Origin: Archangium gephyra
GTDB taxonomy: Bacteria > Myxococcota > Myxococcia > Myxococcales > Myxococcaceae
Assembly (NCBI GenBank): GCA_003243425.1
Contig: QFQP01000028.1
Coordinates: 1-64,000 of the forward strand
Reading direction: 5' to 3'
DNA: 64,000 bases
Under the pieces are notes generated by a model, which did no database searches, was not told the origin of the DNA, and saw only the letters and a list, made by a program, of their open reading frames with translations. Positions 1-10,256 of this stretch are shown in pieces. The position numbers and the translations under genes are program-made. Every line of letters starts with the position of its first letter. Position 1 is the stretch's first letter.

Positions 1-23
1 CCGGCAAGCGCGCCCTGTTGAGG

Positions 24-69
24 GGTGGATCAGTTTCAGACCGGCGGGTGGCTCAGTTTCAGAGCGGCG
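24..69. repeat. two tandem 23-bp direct repeats, possible insertion-sequence end
   Basis: The unit starting GGTGG(A/C)TCAGTTTCAGA occurs at 24-46 and again directly behind it at 47-69, with two mismatches. Multiple short subterminal repeats of this kind are typical of the ends of IS21-family elements, and a possible terminal CA falls at 71-72. Frame 1 at the left edge ends in a stop at 19-21, which could be the tail of a transposase outside the window. The rest of 1-287 holds no supported gene. The IS assignment is an inference from repeat style. Confidence 0.35.
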
Positions 70-287
70 GCATCACGCGACTCGCGCAGGCCCTCAGCGC
101 GTGGCGAATTCAGTTCCGAGCTTCGTGGTGACTGGAACCACAGCGGGCTGTGGTTTTCATAGACACGAACGCTCAGCACCACGAAGCCACCGTGAAATGC
201 GCACTCGAAGTGCCGTGTGGCGTCGCCGGTCGGGCTGAACTCCGCAGTGTCTGCCCCCTGCGCGCTGTTGCCCGCTCGAGAAGTCGT

Positions 288-878
288 TCAGCCGCGGGGA
301 CGGAAGCCTTCGACGCGCTCCCAGTTGCCGACGATGAAGAGGTACGGCTCGACGCCCGTGCGCTCCAGGTCGCTCATGCGCCGCTGGGCGTGCCAGGTGA
401 GCACCGGATCATCAGCGACCGCCAGCAGTGCATCGACGTACGCGCGCTGGAGCATCGGCTTCTTGAACAGCGAGTGCAGCGTCACCACCGAGTCGCCGTA
501 CGAGCACGCGTTCCGCACGTGTGCGGTGTCACCGGGCCACGACGCCCAGCCGGCCTTCTGCTGCAGCTCGCAGTGAATGCGCACGAGCTCGAGGGTGGGG
601 CCCTGACCGTAGATCTTCTTGCGCAGCAGCCCGTCGACGCGGCGCTCGAACGCGAGGCGCTCGTCACGCGACTCGAAGGCCGGGCGACCCGAGGTGACCA
701 CGCCGTTCTCGTCGATCGCGCGCACCTGGTGCAGTTCGCCGAGCGCCTCCTTCACCGCGGCTTCGGCGATCTCGGCGTCGCTCATCACGTCGTACGCCGT
801 CACGGCCATCGCCTCTTCGCGAGACACGTGGGCACAGCCGGTGGTGAAGAGCAGCGCGACGAGGAGCGAGTTCCGCAT
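288..878 (-). CDS. predicted lipoprotein of unknown function
   Basis: This 196-residue protein begins with a short signal peptide and a lipobox ending in T-G-C (Cys16), so it is probably a lipid-anchored envelope protein. I chose the ATG at 878 rather than an upstream in-frame codon because it puts the charged start directly before the hydrophobic segment. The rest is soluble and helical, with several Cys and His but no domain I recognise. It is transcribed away from the metallohydrolase gene starting at 948, so the 69 bp between them must hold both promoters. Function unknown. Confidence 0.7.
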   Translation of the reverse strand: MRNSLLVALLFTTGCAHVSREEAMAVTAYDVMSDAEIAEAAVKEALGELHQVRAIDENGVVTSGRPAFESRDERLAFERRVDGLLRKKIYGQGPTLELVRIHCELQQKAGWASWPGDTAHVRNACSYGDSVVTLHSLFKKPMLQRAYVDALLAVADDPVLTWHAQRRMSDLERTGVEPYLFIVGNWERVEGFRPRG

Positions 879-947
879 GGTGAGCGTTGAGACACGGCCT
901 CGGTCACGCGAGTGCAAACAAAGCGGGCTCGCCTACAGTGCGCGGCC

Positions 948-2456
948 ATGCGGCGAATTCCTCTGTGGTTGATGGTGGTTGCGGGCATCGCCAGAGCCCA
1001 GACGGAGGTCATCGAAGGGCAGCTCGACGGCGGCGGCGACTTCGAAATGATTCCGTTCCAGGTGCCGGCGGGCACAGCGGAGGTCTTCATCGAGCACCCC
1101 TCGCAGCAGTCTGAGAACGTCCTCGACTACGGCCTGTGGGACCCCACGGGTTTTCGTGGCTACGGCGGCGGCAACAGCGAGGGGTTCGGGGTGAGCGTGA
1201 CGGGCGCCACGCGCAGCTATCTGCCCGGGAGCATCGTTCCGGGCACGTGGGCGGTGATGATCGGCAAGGCGAAGGTGCCCATGAAGCCGCCGCGCTTCCG
1301 GCTCGAGGTGACGCTGCGTACGACGCAGACGCTGGCCGCGCAGCGCCGCGCAGAGTTGTTGCCGTCGTCATTGTCCACCGAGGCGCGCTGGTATGCGGGC
1401 GACTTCCACGTCCATTCACGCCAGAGCGGCGATGCGAAGCCGACGTTCGAGGAGATCGCCGCCTTCGCGAGCTCGCGCGGGCTCGATTTCGTGGAGCTGA
1501 GCGAGCACAACACCAACGCGCACTACGGGCTCATCGACGACGCGCAACGCCGGCTCACGAACTTCCTCTTCATTCCCGGTGTGGAGTTCACGACGTACAA
1601 GGGTCACGCGAACGGAATCGGCGCGACGAAGTACGTCGATCACCGGCTCGGGCTCGATGGCGTGACCATCGACACGGCCTTCGCGGCGTTGAAGGAGCAG
1701 GGCGCGGTGGTGTCATTGAACCACCCGTTGCTCGACCTCGGTGACAGCTGCATCGGCTGCAAGTGGGAGCACCGGGTGCCGCGCGATCTCCAGGCGGTGG
1801 AGATCGCGACCGGCGGCTGGGACAAGACCGGGGTGTTCTTCACCAGGGACACCATCGCGTGGTGGGAGCGGATCGTGAGTCAGGGCCTGCGACCGGCGCC
1901 GATCGGTGGCAGCGATGATCACGAAGGCGGCGCGGGATCAGGTGCGTTCTACAGCCCGATCGGGAGCCCCACGACGATGGTGTTCGCGAACGGGCTGGCG
2001 GTGGCGAACATCGTGGAAGGCGTGCGCCTGGGCCACACGGTGGTGAAGCTGCAGGGGCCGTCGGATCCCATGGTCGATCTGCGGATCGGTGACGGCATGG
2101 TGGGTGACGAGGTGTTGGTGAGCGAGGGTGAGATCGTCGCCACGGTCACCGGTGGCGATGGCGCGGAGTTGATCATTCTTCGTGACGGCACCGAGCACGC
2201 GCGGGTGCCGGTGAGCGGTGCGGAGTTCGTGCATCGCGAGGCGTTGATGACTTCGGGTCGCTACCGCGCGGAGGTTCACGTCGGTGGCGAGCCACGCACG
2301 ATCACCAACAACATCTGGGTGAGCCTGGTGGCCAGACCAGCCGGGTGCGGTTGTGTCGGCGGTGGCGAAGCGGTGCTCGCCGTGTTGGCGGTGGTGGTGC
2401 TTCGTCGTCGCTCGCGAGGGTGGTGCCCAGCGCGCGAGGACGAGCACCAACGCTGA
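948..2456 (+). CDS. CehA/McbA-type PHP-domain metallohydrolase with MYXO-CTERM-like tail
   Basis: A 502-residue exported protein. The ATG at 948 is followed by a signal peptide ending in A-R-A, and then a beta-rich N-terminal region. A PHP metallohydrolase domain follows, seen as DFHVHSRQSGD, an E-H-N-T segment and GGSDDHEGG, which supply the metal-binding His/Asp residues. The C-terminus reads G-C-G-C, a hydrophobic stretch, then R-R-R-S-R. That is the tripartite pattern of MYXO-CTERM surface-anchoring signals, although about ten extra residues follow. CehA/McbA relatives cleave carbamate or phosphoester bonds, but the substrate here cannot be read from sequence. The nearby gene at 22404-25421 is a larger member of the same family. 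Confidence 0.8.
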   Translation: MRRIPLWLMVVAGIARAQTEVIEGQLDGGGDFEMIPFQVPAGTAEVFIEHPSQQSENVLDYGLWDPTGFRGYGGGNSEGFGVSVTGATRSYLPGSIVPGTWAVMIGKAKVPMKPPRFRLEVTLRTTQTLAAQRRAELLPSSLSTEARWYAGDFHVHSRQSGDAKPTFEEIAAFASSRGLDFVELSEHNTNAHYGLIDDAQRRLTNFLFIPGVEFTTYKGHANGIGATKYVDHRLGLDGVTIDTAFAALKEQGAVVSLNHPLLDLGDSCIGCKWEHRVPRDLQAVEIATGGWDKTGVFFTRDTIAWWERIVSQGLRPAPIGGSDDHEGGAGSGAFYSPIGSPTTMVFANGLAVANIVEGVRLGHTVVKLQGPSDPMVDLRIGDGMVGDEVLVSEGEIVATVTGGDGAELIILRDGTEHARVPVSGAEFVHREALMTSGRYRAEVHVGGEPRTITNNIWVSLVARPAGCGCVGGGEAVLAVLAVVVLRRRSRGWCPAREDEHQR

Positions 2457-2498
2457 ACGCTTCGCCACGCCGCGTCCCGAGCGCGAGGGACGTCGCGC

Positions 2499-5400
2499 TC
2501 ATTTTGCTGCGTTTGCCGGCGGCGGGTCGCGCACTTCGAACCGCATCTCGTCGGCCGTCGCCTGGATCTCCGGCGCGTACATCGCTTCGAAGCGCGCGGG
2601 CAGTGCAGCGAACCGGCCCGGCACTTCGGCGCGCAGCTCGTAGCTGAGCTTCGTGGTTCCGACCGGGATCGCCTGCAGGAACATCGCGACGCGATCCGTG
2701 CGCAGCTCTGCATGCGCGCACGCGTAGTTGCACACCGCAGGTCCCGACGTGAGCTTCACCGCTTCGAAGCCCGCCGGCTTCAGGTCTTCGAGCATCACGA
2801 ACTCCACGGCCTTGTTCGCGGTGATCTCGAGATCGACCCGCACGCGAACGCCCGACTCGACGGGCATTCCGTATTCCGCGCCGATGGGGATCTTCTGATC
2901 GGTGCTCGGCTTGCCCAGCATCGTGTACGTGCGCTTCACCTTCACGTCGCCGCCCACGCCGCGAATGAAGTCGTTCATGTTGAACACGTCGACCTGCGCG
3001 CCGAAGTAGCCAGTCGCTCCGCCGCCGTCGTGGCTCACGGTCACCACGTTCTTGCCGGCCTTGAACGCCGAATCATCGAGCAGCACCGGCGCCGTCAGGT
3101 CGAGCCCGCCCTTCGTGTACGGCACGCGCTTCACCTCTTTGCCGTTCACCGACACGATGAACGTGCCCGAGCGTGAACCCGCGTTCTCGCGACGCGCGAG
3201 ATCGGCCAGCGCATAGATCGCGAAGGCCGTGTCACGCGTGTTGCGCCACTTGCCGCCGTTGCGCCGCAGCACCAGGAAGTCGGTCAACGGCGCGATGAGC
3301 GGCGACTTCAAGTCGTAGCGCGCATACGCCATCAACGTGAACGCGGTCGCTTCGATCGCCGCCGACGTGCTCCAGGCATCGTTGGCATCGCCCACCGCGG
3401 CGTCGGCACGCGACTGCGCGACCTTCACCACGTCATCGAGGTTCTCCACCGCCACACGGGCACGCGCGTCTTTCATGTGCAGCAGCGACAGCGCCAGTTG
3501 CGCCCGCGCCCGCGGCGTCAATTTCGTGCGCCGCGAATACACGGTGTCGATCGCTGCCTTCGGAGCCCCGCCGGTACTCGCCAGTGCATACACCGCGTAC
3601 GCATGGGTCTCGGGTGCGTCGAGCGCGGAACCCAGGTTCTTCGTCAGGTACTCACGGCCACGCGCAATCACATCGGCGCGCACCTCGAGCCCCGCAGACT
3701 TCGCGAGCGACAGCGACGACACCACGTACGCCGTCATCCACATGTTGGTGTTGTCGGTCTGCCACCAGCCCCAGCCGCCGTCCGAATGCTGGAACCCGTA
3801 GAGCCGCTCGAGGCCCTTTTGCGTCATGTCGTCGAGGTTCGCCGGCACGCGGGTCGACGGCAGATTCAGGTCCTTCACCGCGCGCCGCGCGATGGTCGCG
3901 GGCACGAAGCGCGACAACGTCTGCTCGACACAGCCGTACGGGTACTGCGCGAGGTACGGCAGGCCGTCGAACATCACCGACAACAGCGTCGGCGACAGGC
4001 TCAGCTCGAGCTGCGTGAGCGCTGGCTTCCGCTTCTCGGGCAAGTCGAACTCGAAGGTCTGCTTGTCCTTCACGCGGCCACTGAAGAACTGCCGCTGCGC
4101 CGATCCGTGCACGAAGGCGGGCAGCTTCCATTCCATGCCGTCGGTGCTGCTGCCGCTGCGCACGGTGGCGCGAATGGCGCGATCTCCGAGCGCGACGACC
4201 TTGAATTTGGTGTCGACGCGAGTGATCGATTCAGGCTCGACGCGCACCGTCACCTTTCCCGGCGACAGCTCCTTGAAGCCGCCGGCGCTGATGTTCACTT
4301 CGACGTCGGCGGTCTTCGGCAGGTGACTTTCGACGAGCGCCGAGATGACGACCTCGTCGCCTTCGACAAAGAAGCGTGGCGCCTGCAGTCGCACCATCAA
4401 CGGCTTCGCGGTCTTCACCTTCGTCGAGCCCTGACCCAGGTTGGCCTTCTCGGTGACGACGGTGGCGACGGCCTTCCACGAGGTCAGGGAGTCCTTCAAC
4501 TTCACCGCTTGCGTGAAGGTCGCGCCGACCTTCGAGTCGAGTTGCGGGAACCAACCGGCTGAAGTGCTGAAGTCGGTGCGCATCTTCACCGGCTCGTCTT
4601 TCGAGCCCTGCTTGTCGGCCCCTTCGCGCCTCGGTGCTTCTGCGTCGGCCGACTTCTTGGCCTTCTCTTCGACGGGTGACGCGTCGTCCGACTCCTGTGC
4701 GCGTCGCGCCATCGATTCCGGAGCAGGAGACGCAGGTGAGGGACCAGCGGCGCCCGATGCGGCCAGATCTTTCGGCGAATCATTCTGCGCACTGACCTCG
4801 GGCTGCTTCGTCACCGGGCGCGGGCGATGGGCGCGGTAGTTCTGCGAGGTCTGCGTACGCACGGCCTGATTGCGACGCACGCGACCGAAGAAGGTGAGGA
4901 AGTCGGTCTTCTCGGGCGAGATGGCGAAGATCGATTCGTCCACCACGGTGAGCGACGTTTCGCTTGCGAGACCCTCCGGCCCGTTGGCCTTGATGCTCGC
5001 GGTGATGCTGGTGCCCGGCTCCGACGACGCGCGGCCGAAGTCGACCGACACCGGGAACTCCACTTCGCTGCCGCGCACGCGAATCGGGAGCATGCGCTGT
5101 TGCGCGTAGAGATCTTCCACGCGCACCACCGACAACCAGCCATTGGGCGAGACCTCGGCGGGCACCTTGAGCTCGACGAAGCGGGCGCGGCCCTTGAGCT
5201 CGACCATCTGCTCGAAAGCAATCGTCTCGGCTTCGAGCGTGAGGAGCGCGTGACCGCCAGGCCGATTGCCGGCTACCAGCACCCGCAACGGCTGCCCGAC
5301 GTTCAGCGGCGCGCGATCGACCAGCAGCTGAAACCCGGGGCCGGGAACGATGGGTTTGGTGTCGCTGGTGAGCCACAGCTCGGTCGTCGCGAGCACGCGT

Positions 5401-7748
5401 TCGTCATTCACCGTTGCGTCGAGCACGTCGACGCGTGCGCGACCGACGACGTCTGCGTCGAGCATCGCCTTGCCGAAACCGCGGCTGAGCTTCGTGCGCA
5501 CCTCCGTCACCCGATTCGCAGCGCCCTTGTCATCGAGCCGCATCAGCCGGACCACGACGTCGGCATCGACCGGGCGGCTGTTCGCATCTTCCGCGCGCAG
5601 CGAAACCGTCACGCGCTCACCGGGCCGGTAGAGGAGGTGGTTCGTCTTCGCGTCGACGAACATCGGCACCGGCGACAACTTGATCGAACCGGTCCCCGAA
5701 ATTTCACGCCGCGAGCTGTCGGTCACCAGCAGTTGCACGGCGTACTCGAGGCTCTGCTCGGGCATGGGCGTCGCGGGCACTTCGACTTCAGCGGTGCCAT
5801 CGGTGCCGGTTTTGAACTGCACGGTGTGCTGCGCGACGTTGCCGTAATAGCCGCGGTAACCGCGGGAGCGCCGATACGAGTAGTCGTCGTCGTAGTCGTA
5901 GCCGTACTGGTTCTCTTCGGTCGGATCGTCGGGCCAGGGCCCAAAGCTGTGCGACCAGTTGCGCACCGAAACCAGCGCCCGGCCATTCGCGTTCGAGACC
6001 GGACCGCCCGAGTAGTACGAGGCCTTCACTTTGAAGCGCACGACCTCACCGGGCTTCGGCTGGCCGATGGGCTCGAGGCTCACGCTGTATTCAGGCGCCT
6101 TGTATTCCTCGACGCGGAAGTCGAGCTGCGGCTGCTGCCAGGAGTCGCCGTTGATGTTCTCGACGGCCATTCGGTACTGACCGAGCGCGGCGTTCTTCGC
6201 GAGCGCGAGCGTGAAATGCGCGGTGCCGAAGGCGTTGCTGACGACGTCCCTCCTGATGAGTTCCTTCCCCATCGGGTCGTACACGCGGACGATGGCGTTC
6301 TTGTTCGCCACGGGCGTCGACGGCCCGCCTTCACGTGAACGCAGGAACACCTTGAGCCCCACGGTCTCACCCGGCTTGTAGAGCGGGCGATCGGTCATCA
6401 CGTACGCGAGGTTTTCGCGGTTGTACGAGCTCCACCACGAGCCGTCGGCGCCGGCCCACGCGAGCTGGTTGCCCTTGCGCACGTAGACCAGCTTCGAGTC
6501 GTCGTTCTTCTCGTACTTGAAGCTGACGAGGCCGTTGGCATCGGTTCTTCCGAGCTGCCGCGCGTGCCGGCCATCGCCACGATGCTCGAAGATGATCACC
6601 TCGGCGTCGGGTTGCGCCTGACCGGTCTCGACGTCGAACACCGCCACCAGCGCGCGCTTGAAGTCGGTCTTGGTCACCACTGAGAGCTGCGTCACCAGCG
6701 CCCAGGTACGCGCCGATTCGGAGCCGCTCTGCGCGTGGATCGAGAAGAGGCCGGGGCCCACGTCTTCGAGCTGAAAGTTGAGCGAACCCGGCGCGTGCTT
6801 CGAGGGCTCCTTCAAGTCGGTCGACCAGGTCTTCACGACGTCACCGGGCAGGTCCGACGGGTCGTTGGGGTACGTGTTCTCGGGGACCTTGAACGGGTCG
6901 ACGCGCTTCAAGGTGAATTTCGTGGTGCTGAGGTTGCGGAAGCTCACGAACACCTGCGGGCGCACGCCGGGCAACTCGTTGTTCGGCACCGAGAGCGAGA
7001 GTGTCGCCCGGCGGATGTTGGCGGCAGCGCTGTCGGCGTTCGCCTTCATGTTGCTGGTGGTGCTGCTGAAGCGCTTGCTGACCTGGTCGTAGAGCTCGAG
7101 CGCCGGGACGTACTTGCCTTCGCTCTCGCGGCGCTGACCGAGCGTGAAGAGCGCGTCGTCGGCGACGTCGGTGTTGCCCTTGCCGACGTCGAGCAGCTCG
7201 GCCTCGGCTTCCTGCACCTTCTGACCCGAGTTCAACCGTGTACGCGCGCGACGGAAGCGAATGGCGGCGGCGGTTTCTGCACCGGGGTTGGTGTTCAACG
7301 CAGCGGCGACGACCTTGTCAGCACGCGCGGCATTCCAGCTGTTGCCGTCGAGCTCGAGGATGACTGCCGCGTCGTACAGCGAGCGCGCTTCCTTGCCGCG
7401 GCGCCCTTCGTCTTTCAGCGCCGCCTCGAGCGCGGGAGCGACGGCGTCGAACGGACGGTGGCCGCGGTCGAACAACGCAGCCAGCGCGACGGCCCGGGCG
7501 AAGTCGTTCTCTTTCCCGTCGGCGAACTTCGCGAGGTCTTCAGCGCCGTTCTTGCCCGCGCGGTAGCAGGCCGCGGAGCGCTTCACCGCTGCTTCGCGGT
7601 TGCCGGGCTCGGCCTTCGACACGTCGGTGAAGGCGTCGCACGCCCGCGAGTACGAACGCTCGAGCCACGAGCGATTGGCGTCGTCGAAAGAAGTCGCAGA
7701 CGCGGGTGCGGCCAGCAGCAGCGCGAACGCAGCGCAGGTCAGCTTCAT
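2499..7748 (-). CDS. bacterial alpha-2-macroglobulin family protein, secreted
   Basis: This giant 1,749-residue protein has a cleavable signal peptide ending A-S-A and no lipobox. Residues about 20-220 look like TPR-type helical repeats. Macroglobulin beta domains follow, with the family's Y-V-M-T-D-R-P-L-Y-K-P-G-E segment. An Ala/Pro/Lys/Glu-rich low-complexity stretch lies near residues 975-1060, and then comes the thioester-domain signature GCVEQ with Cys1273 and Gln1276. Bacterial A2Ms trap proteases in the periplasm or at the surface, and an intact C-x-E-Q suggests a working thioester. No penicillin-binding-protein partner gene is adjacent, unlike the pbpC-linked type. The start ATG has a GAGGGG ribosome-binding site. 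Confidence 0.9.
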   Translation of the reverse strand: MKLTCAAFALLLAAPASATSFDDANRSWLERSYSRACDAFTDVSKAEPGNREAAVKRSAACYRAGKNGAEDLAKFADGKENDFARAVALAALFDRGHRPFDAVAPALEAALKDEGRRGKEARSLYDAAVILELDGNSWNAARADKVVAAALNTNPGAETAAAIRFRRARTRLNSGQKVQEAEAELLDVGKGNTDVADDALFTLGQRRESEGKYVPALELYDQVSKRFSSTTSNMKANADSAAANIRRATLSLSVPNNELPGVRPQVFVSFRNLSTTKFTLKRVDPFKVPENTYPNDPSDLPGDVVKTWSTDLKEPSKHAPGSLNFQLEDVGPGLFSIHAQSGSESARTWALVTQLSVVTKTDFKRALVAVFDVETGQAQPDAEVIIFEHRGDGRHARQLGRTDANGLVSFKYEKNDDSKLVYVRKGNQLAWAGADGSWWSSYNRENLAYVMTDRPLYKPGETVGLKVFLRSREGGPSTPVANKNAIVRVYDPMGKELIRRDVVSNAFGTAHFTLALAKNAALGQYRMAVENINGDSWQQPQLDFRVEEYKAPEYSVSLEPIGQPKPGEVVRFKVKASYYSGGPVSNANGRALVSVRNWSHSFGPWPDDPTEENQYGYDYDDDYSYRRSRGYRGYYGNVAQHTVQFKTGTDGTAEVEVPATPMPEQSLEYAVQLLVTDSSRREISGTGSIKLSPVPMFVDAKTNHLLYRPGERVTVSLRAEDANSRPVDADVVVRLMRLDDKGAANRVTEVRTKLSRGFGKAMLDADVVGRARVDVLDATVNDERVLATTELWLTSDTKPIVPGPGFQLLVDRAPLNVGQPLRVLVAGNRPGGHALLTLEAETIAFEQMVELKGRARFVELKVPAEVSPNGWLSVVRVEDLYAQQRMLPIRVRGSEVEFPVSVDFGRASSEPGTSITASIKANGPEGLASETSLTVVDESIFAISPEKTDFLTFFGRVRRNQAVRTQTSQNYRAHRPRPVTKQPEVSAQNDSPKDLAASGAAGPSPASPAPESMARRAQESDDASPVEEKAKKSADAEAPRREGADKQGSKDEPVKMRTDFSTSAGWFPQLDSKVGATFTQAVKLKDSLTSWKAVATVVTEKANLGQGSTKVKTAKPLMVRLQAPRFFVEGDEVVISALVESHLPKTADVEVNISAGGFKELSPGKVTVRVEPESITRVDTKFKVVALGDRAIRATVRSGSSTDGMEWKLPAFVHGSAQRQFFSGRVKDKQTFEFDLPEKRKPALTQLELSLSPTLLSVMFDGLPYLAQYPYGCVEQTLSRFVPATIARRAVKDLNLPSTRVPANLDDMTQKGLERLYGFQHSDGGWGWWQTDNTNMWMTAYVVSSLSLAKSAGLEVRADVIARGREYLTKNLGSALDAPETHAYAVYALASTGGAPKAAIDTVYSRRTKLTPRARAQLALSLLHMKDARARVAVENLDDVVKVAQSRADAAVGDANDAWSTSAAIEATAFTLMAYARYDLKSPLIAPLTDFLVLRRNGGKWRNTRDTAFAIYALADLARRENAGSRSGTFIVSVNGKEVKRVPYTKGGLDLTAPVLLDDSAFKAGKNVVTVSHDGGGATGYFGAQVDVFNMNDFIRGVGGDVKVKRTYTMLGKPSTDQKIPIGAEYGMPVESGVRVRVDLEITANKAVEFVMLEDLKPAGFEAVKLTSGPAVCNYACAHAELRTDRVAMFLQAIPVGTTKLSYELRAEVPGRFAALPARFEAMYAPEIQATADEMRFEVRDPPPANAAK

Positions 7749-7856
7749 GTGGGGTTCCCCTCGGTGTAGGCGCGCATGACACCACGGAAACGAACGACGC
7801 CCGGTCTGGATCTCCGCGGGCTCGATTCAGCGCCGCCGCGCTAGGTTGAGACCCAC

Positions 7857-10256
7857 ATGTGGCAGTGGAACCCATACGCGCCGTGGGCCGCACTCACGGT
7901 GATCATCTGCGGGGCGATGGCGTGGTGGGTATGGCGGCGGTCGTCGTCCAAGGCATCCATCGACTTCGTGCTCACCGCGGGCGCGTTGATGGTGGAGGGC
8001 CTCGGCCTGCTCATCGATCTTTCGGCGGCGACGTTGCCGCTCAAGCACGTGGGCGTCTTCATTCAGTACGTGGGCTTCATCTTCGTGCCCACCACCGCGC
8101 TGCGGTTCGCGCTCACCAACACCGGCCGCACGTGGATGACGCCGCGGGTCTTCTGGCTGTTGTTGTCGCCGGGCCTCGCGTTGCTGCTCGCGTTCCTCAC
8201 CAACGATCTCCACCACGCCGTCGAAGTGTCGAACGAGCTGTCGCCGCGAGACGGCTTCTTCATGCGCCATACGGTGGCGGGCGGTGCCTTCTGGCTGTTC
8301 GTCGCGTGGGCGTACCTGCAGGTGCTCCTCGTCGCGATCATCTACGGCTTCGAGGTGCTCTACGGCTCGCCGCTCGGCCGTCGCCACGCGGTGCTGTTGT
8401 TGATGGGCACGATGGTGCCGTGGAGCACCAACGTCATCTTCTTGAAGGGCTGGGCGCCCGACCCCGCGCTCGATCTGACGGTCTTCGGCTACACCGTCAC
8501 CGCGGTGCTGTGGGCCGTCGCCATCACGCGCGCGCGCATGACGGAGCTCGTCCCCGCTGCGCGAAATCTGGTCTTCGACCGCCTCGTCGACCCCGTGGTG
8601 GTGCTCGACACCCAGGCGCGTTTCCTCGACGGCAACGAGGCGTTCTCGCGCCTCGCCGACGAGGTGCTCGCCGAACTGCCCGGCCACACCCTCTCTTCGT
8701 TCGGCCTCGGCGAGGCGCTGACCTCCGACGAGCTCGAGCGGCATGGTCGCACCTACTCCGTCGGTCGCAGCTGGTTGTCGGAGGGCACGCAGGTGCTCGT
8801 CTTCCGGGACGTGACGGACCGCGCCGCCGCCGACGCAGCGCAACGGCGGGCCGCGCAGGAAGCTGCGGCGCTGGCGAAGGCCCGCACCGACTTCCTCGCG
8901 CGCATGAGCCACGAGGTGCGCACGCCGCTCTATGGAATTCTCGGCGCCGCCGAGCTGGCGCTCGATCGCCCGCTGGATCAGCGCGCGCGGGAACTGCTCA
9001 AGGCGGTGCAGCGCAGCGGCAGTGCGCTGGTGAGCGTGGTCGACGAGATCCTCGACTTCTCGAAGCTCGACGCGCGGCAGGTGCGCGCATCGGTGACCGA
9101 CTTCGATCTCCTGCTGCTGGTCGACGACCTGCTGACGATATTTCTCGGCGTCGCGCGCGCGCGGAACGTCACCCTGCGCGCCGAGATCGACGCCGACACG
9201 CGCTGGCTTCGCAGTGACGGGCTGCGCGTGCGTCAGGTGTTGACGAACCTCCTCTCGAACGCGCTCAAGTTCACCGACGTCGGCGAAGTGGTGTTGAGCG
9301 TCCACGTGAAGCGGACCGACACGGGGCGCTGCGCGGTGAAGCTGGCGGTGCGCGACACCGGCTGTGGCATCGCCCCCGACGCGCAGGCGCGCATCTTCGA
9401 GGCCTTCGCGCAGGCAGACGACACCGTCGCGCGCAAATACGGAGGCACCGGGCTCGGCCTGTCCATCGCGCGCGGGCTGGTCGAGGCGCTCGGCGGCACG
9501 CTCTCGCTGCACAGCGAAGTGGGGAAGGGCTCCACGTTCTCGGTGCAGCTGGCGCTCGAAGAGGGGCATGCACCGACGGTCGAGGCCCATCGCACGGCGG
9601 GTGTCCGCGACGGGGTGGTGCTGGTGGTCGACGACCACCTCGTGGGCCGCACCATCTCTCGCGCGATGCTCGAGCGCGAAGGCTGCCGCGTGGAGCTCGC
9701 GGCTTCAGGCGAAGAGGCGCTCGCGATGGTGCAACCGGGTCGCTACGCGTTGGTGTTTCTCGACGTGCGCATGCCCGACGTCGATGGGCCCGAGGTCTTC
9801 AGGCGCCTTCGCGCCAGCGGCGTCGACACGCCCATCGTGTGGCTCACCGCCGACGTGCTCGGCTCGTTTCCCGGCGCCAGTGACGCCCAGGGCGTGCTGC
9901 CCAAACCGTTCCAGGCCGAGGCGCTGCGCGCGATCCTCGATCGCTTCATGAAGTGGTCACCGACCGTCTCGCGGCCGTTGTTCCCCGAGGTCACCGAGGC
10001 CTTCGCCGAGTCGAGCGGTCGGGAGCTCGACGCGATCGTCTCGGCGCACGCACGCCGCGACGCGAACGAGATTGCGAGGCTGCTCCACGAGCTCAAGGGC
10101 AGCGCAGGGTTCGCCGGTGCGACGGAGGTTGCGGCGCTCTGCGCGACGGAGGAAGACGTGCTGGTGCTGCTGCCCCGCCTGCGTGGTGCCCGAGAGCGTG
10201 ACCTCAACCGCCTGCGCGCCGCCGCCGCGCCGGGCCGTCCGGAGGCCGAAGCATGA
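7857..10256 (+). CDS. hybrid sensor histidine kinase with 7TM sensor, REC and HPt domains
   Basis: A 799-residue membrane kinase. Residues 1-230 hold about seven hydrophobic segments of the 7TM histidine-kinase sensor type. A PAS-like stretch (about 235-335) follows, then the HisKA domain with the H-box M-S-H-E-V-R-T-P-L (His352), and the ATPase domain with N-box NLLSNALKF and the G-boxes. Next is a receiver domain with phospho-acceptor Asp636, and a C-terminal HPt domain with H-E-L-K-G-S (His744). All phosphorelay residues are present, giving a His-Asp-His chain. The stop codon overlaps the start of the response regulator by ATGA, so the two are almost certainly a translationally coupled pair. 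The signal sensed is unknown. Confidence 0.92.
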   Translation: MWQWNPYAPWAALTVIICGAMAWWVWRRSSSKASIDFVLTAGALMVEGLGLLIDLSAATLPLKHVGVFIQYVGFIFVPTTALRFALTNTGRTWMTPRVFWLLLSPGLALLLAFLTNDLHHAVEVSNELSPRDGFFMRHTVAGGAFWLFVAWAYLQVLLVAIIYGFEVLYGSPLGRRHAVLLLMGTMVPWSTNVIFLKGWAPDPALDLTVFGYTVTAVLWAVAITRARMTELVPAARNLVFDRLVDPVVVLDTQARFLDGNEAFSRLADEVLAELPGHTLSSFGLGEALTSDELERHGRTYSVGRSWLSEGTQVLVFRDVTDRAAADAAQRRAAQEAAALAKARTDFLARMSHEVRTPLYGILGAAELALDRPLDQRARELLKAVQRSGSALVSVVDEILDFSKLDARQVRASVTDFDLLLLVDDLLTIFLGVARARNVTLRAEIDADTRWLRSDGLRVRQVLTNLLSNALKFTDVGEVVLSVHVKRTDTGRCAVKLAVRDTGCGIAPDAQARIFEAFAQADDTVARKYGGTGLGLSIARGLVEALGGTLSLHSEVGKGSTFSVQLALEEGHAPTVEAHRTAGVRDGVVLVVDDHLVGRTISRAMLEREGCRVELAASGEEALAMVQPGRYALVFLDVRMPDVDGPEVFRRLRASGVDTPIVWLTADVLGSFPGASDAQGVLPKPFQAEALRAILDRFMKWSPTVSRPLFPEVTEAFAESSGRELDAIVSAHARRDANEIARLLHELKGSAGFAGATEVAALCATEEDVLVLLPRLRGARERDLNRLRAAAAPGRPEAEA

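Noticed and set aside
7827..9638. Long open frame (603 codons) on the minus strand
   Set aside because: It lies antisense to the hybrid histidine kinase, whose domains are all recognisable. The translation is Arg/His/Glu-rich with no domain, the usual high-GC shadow.
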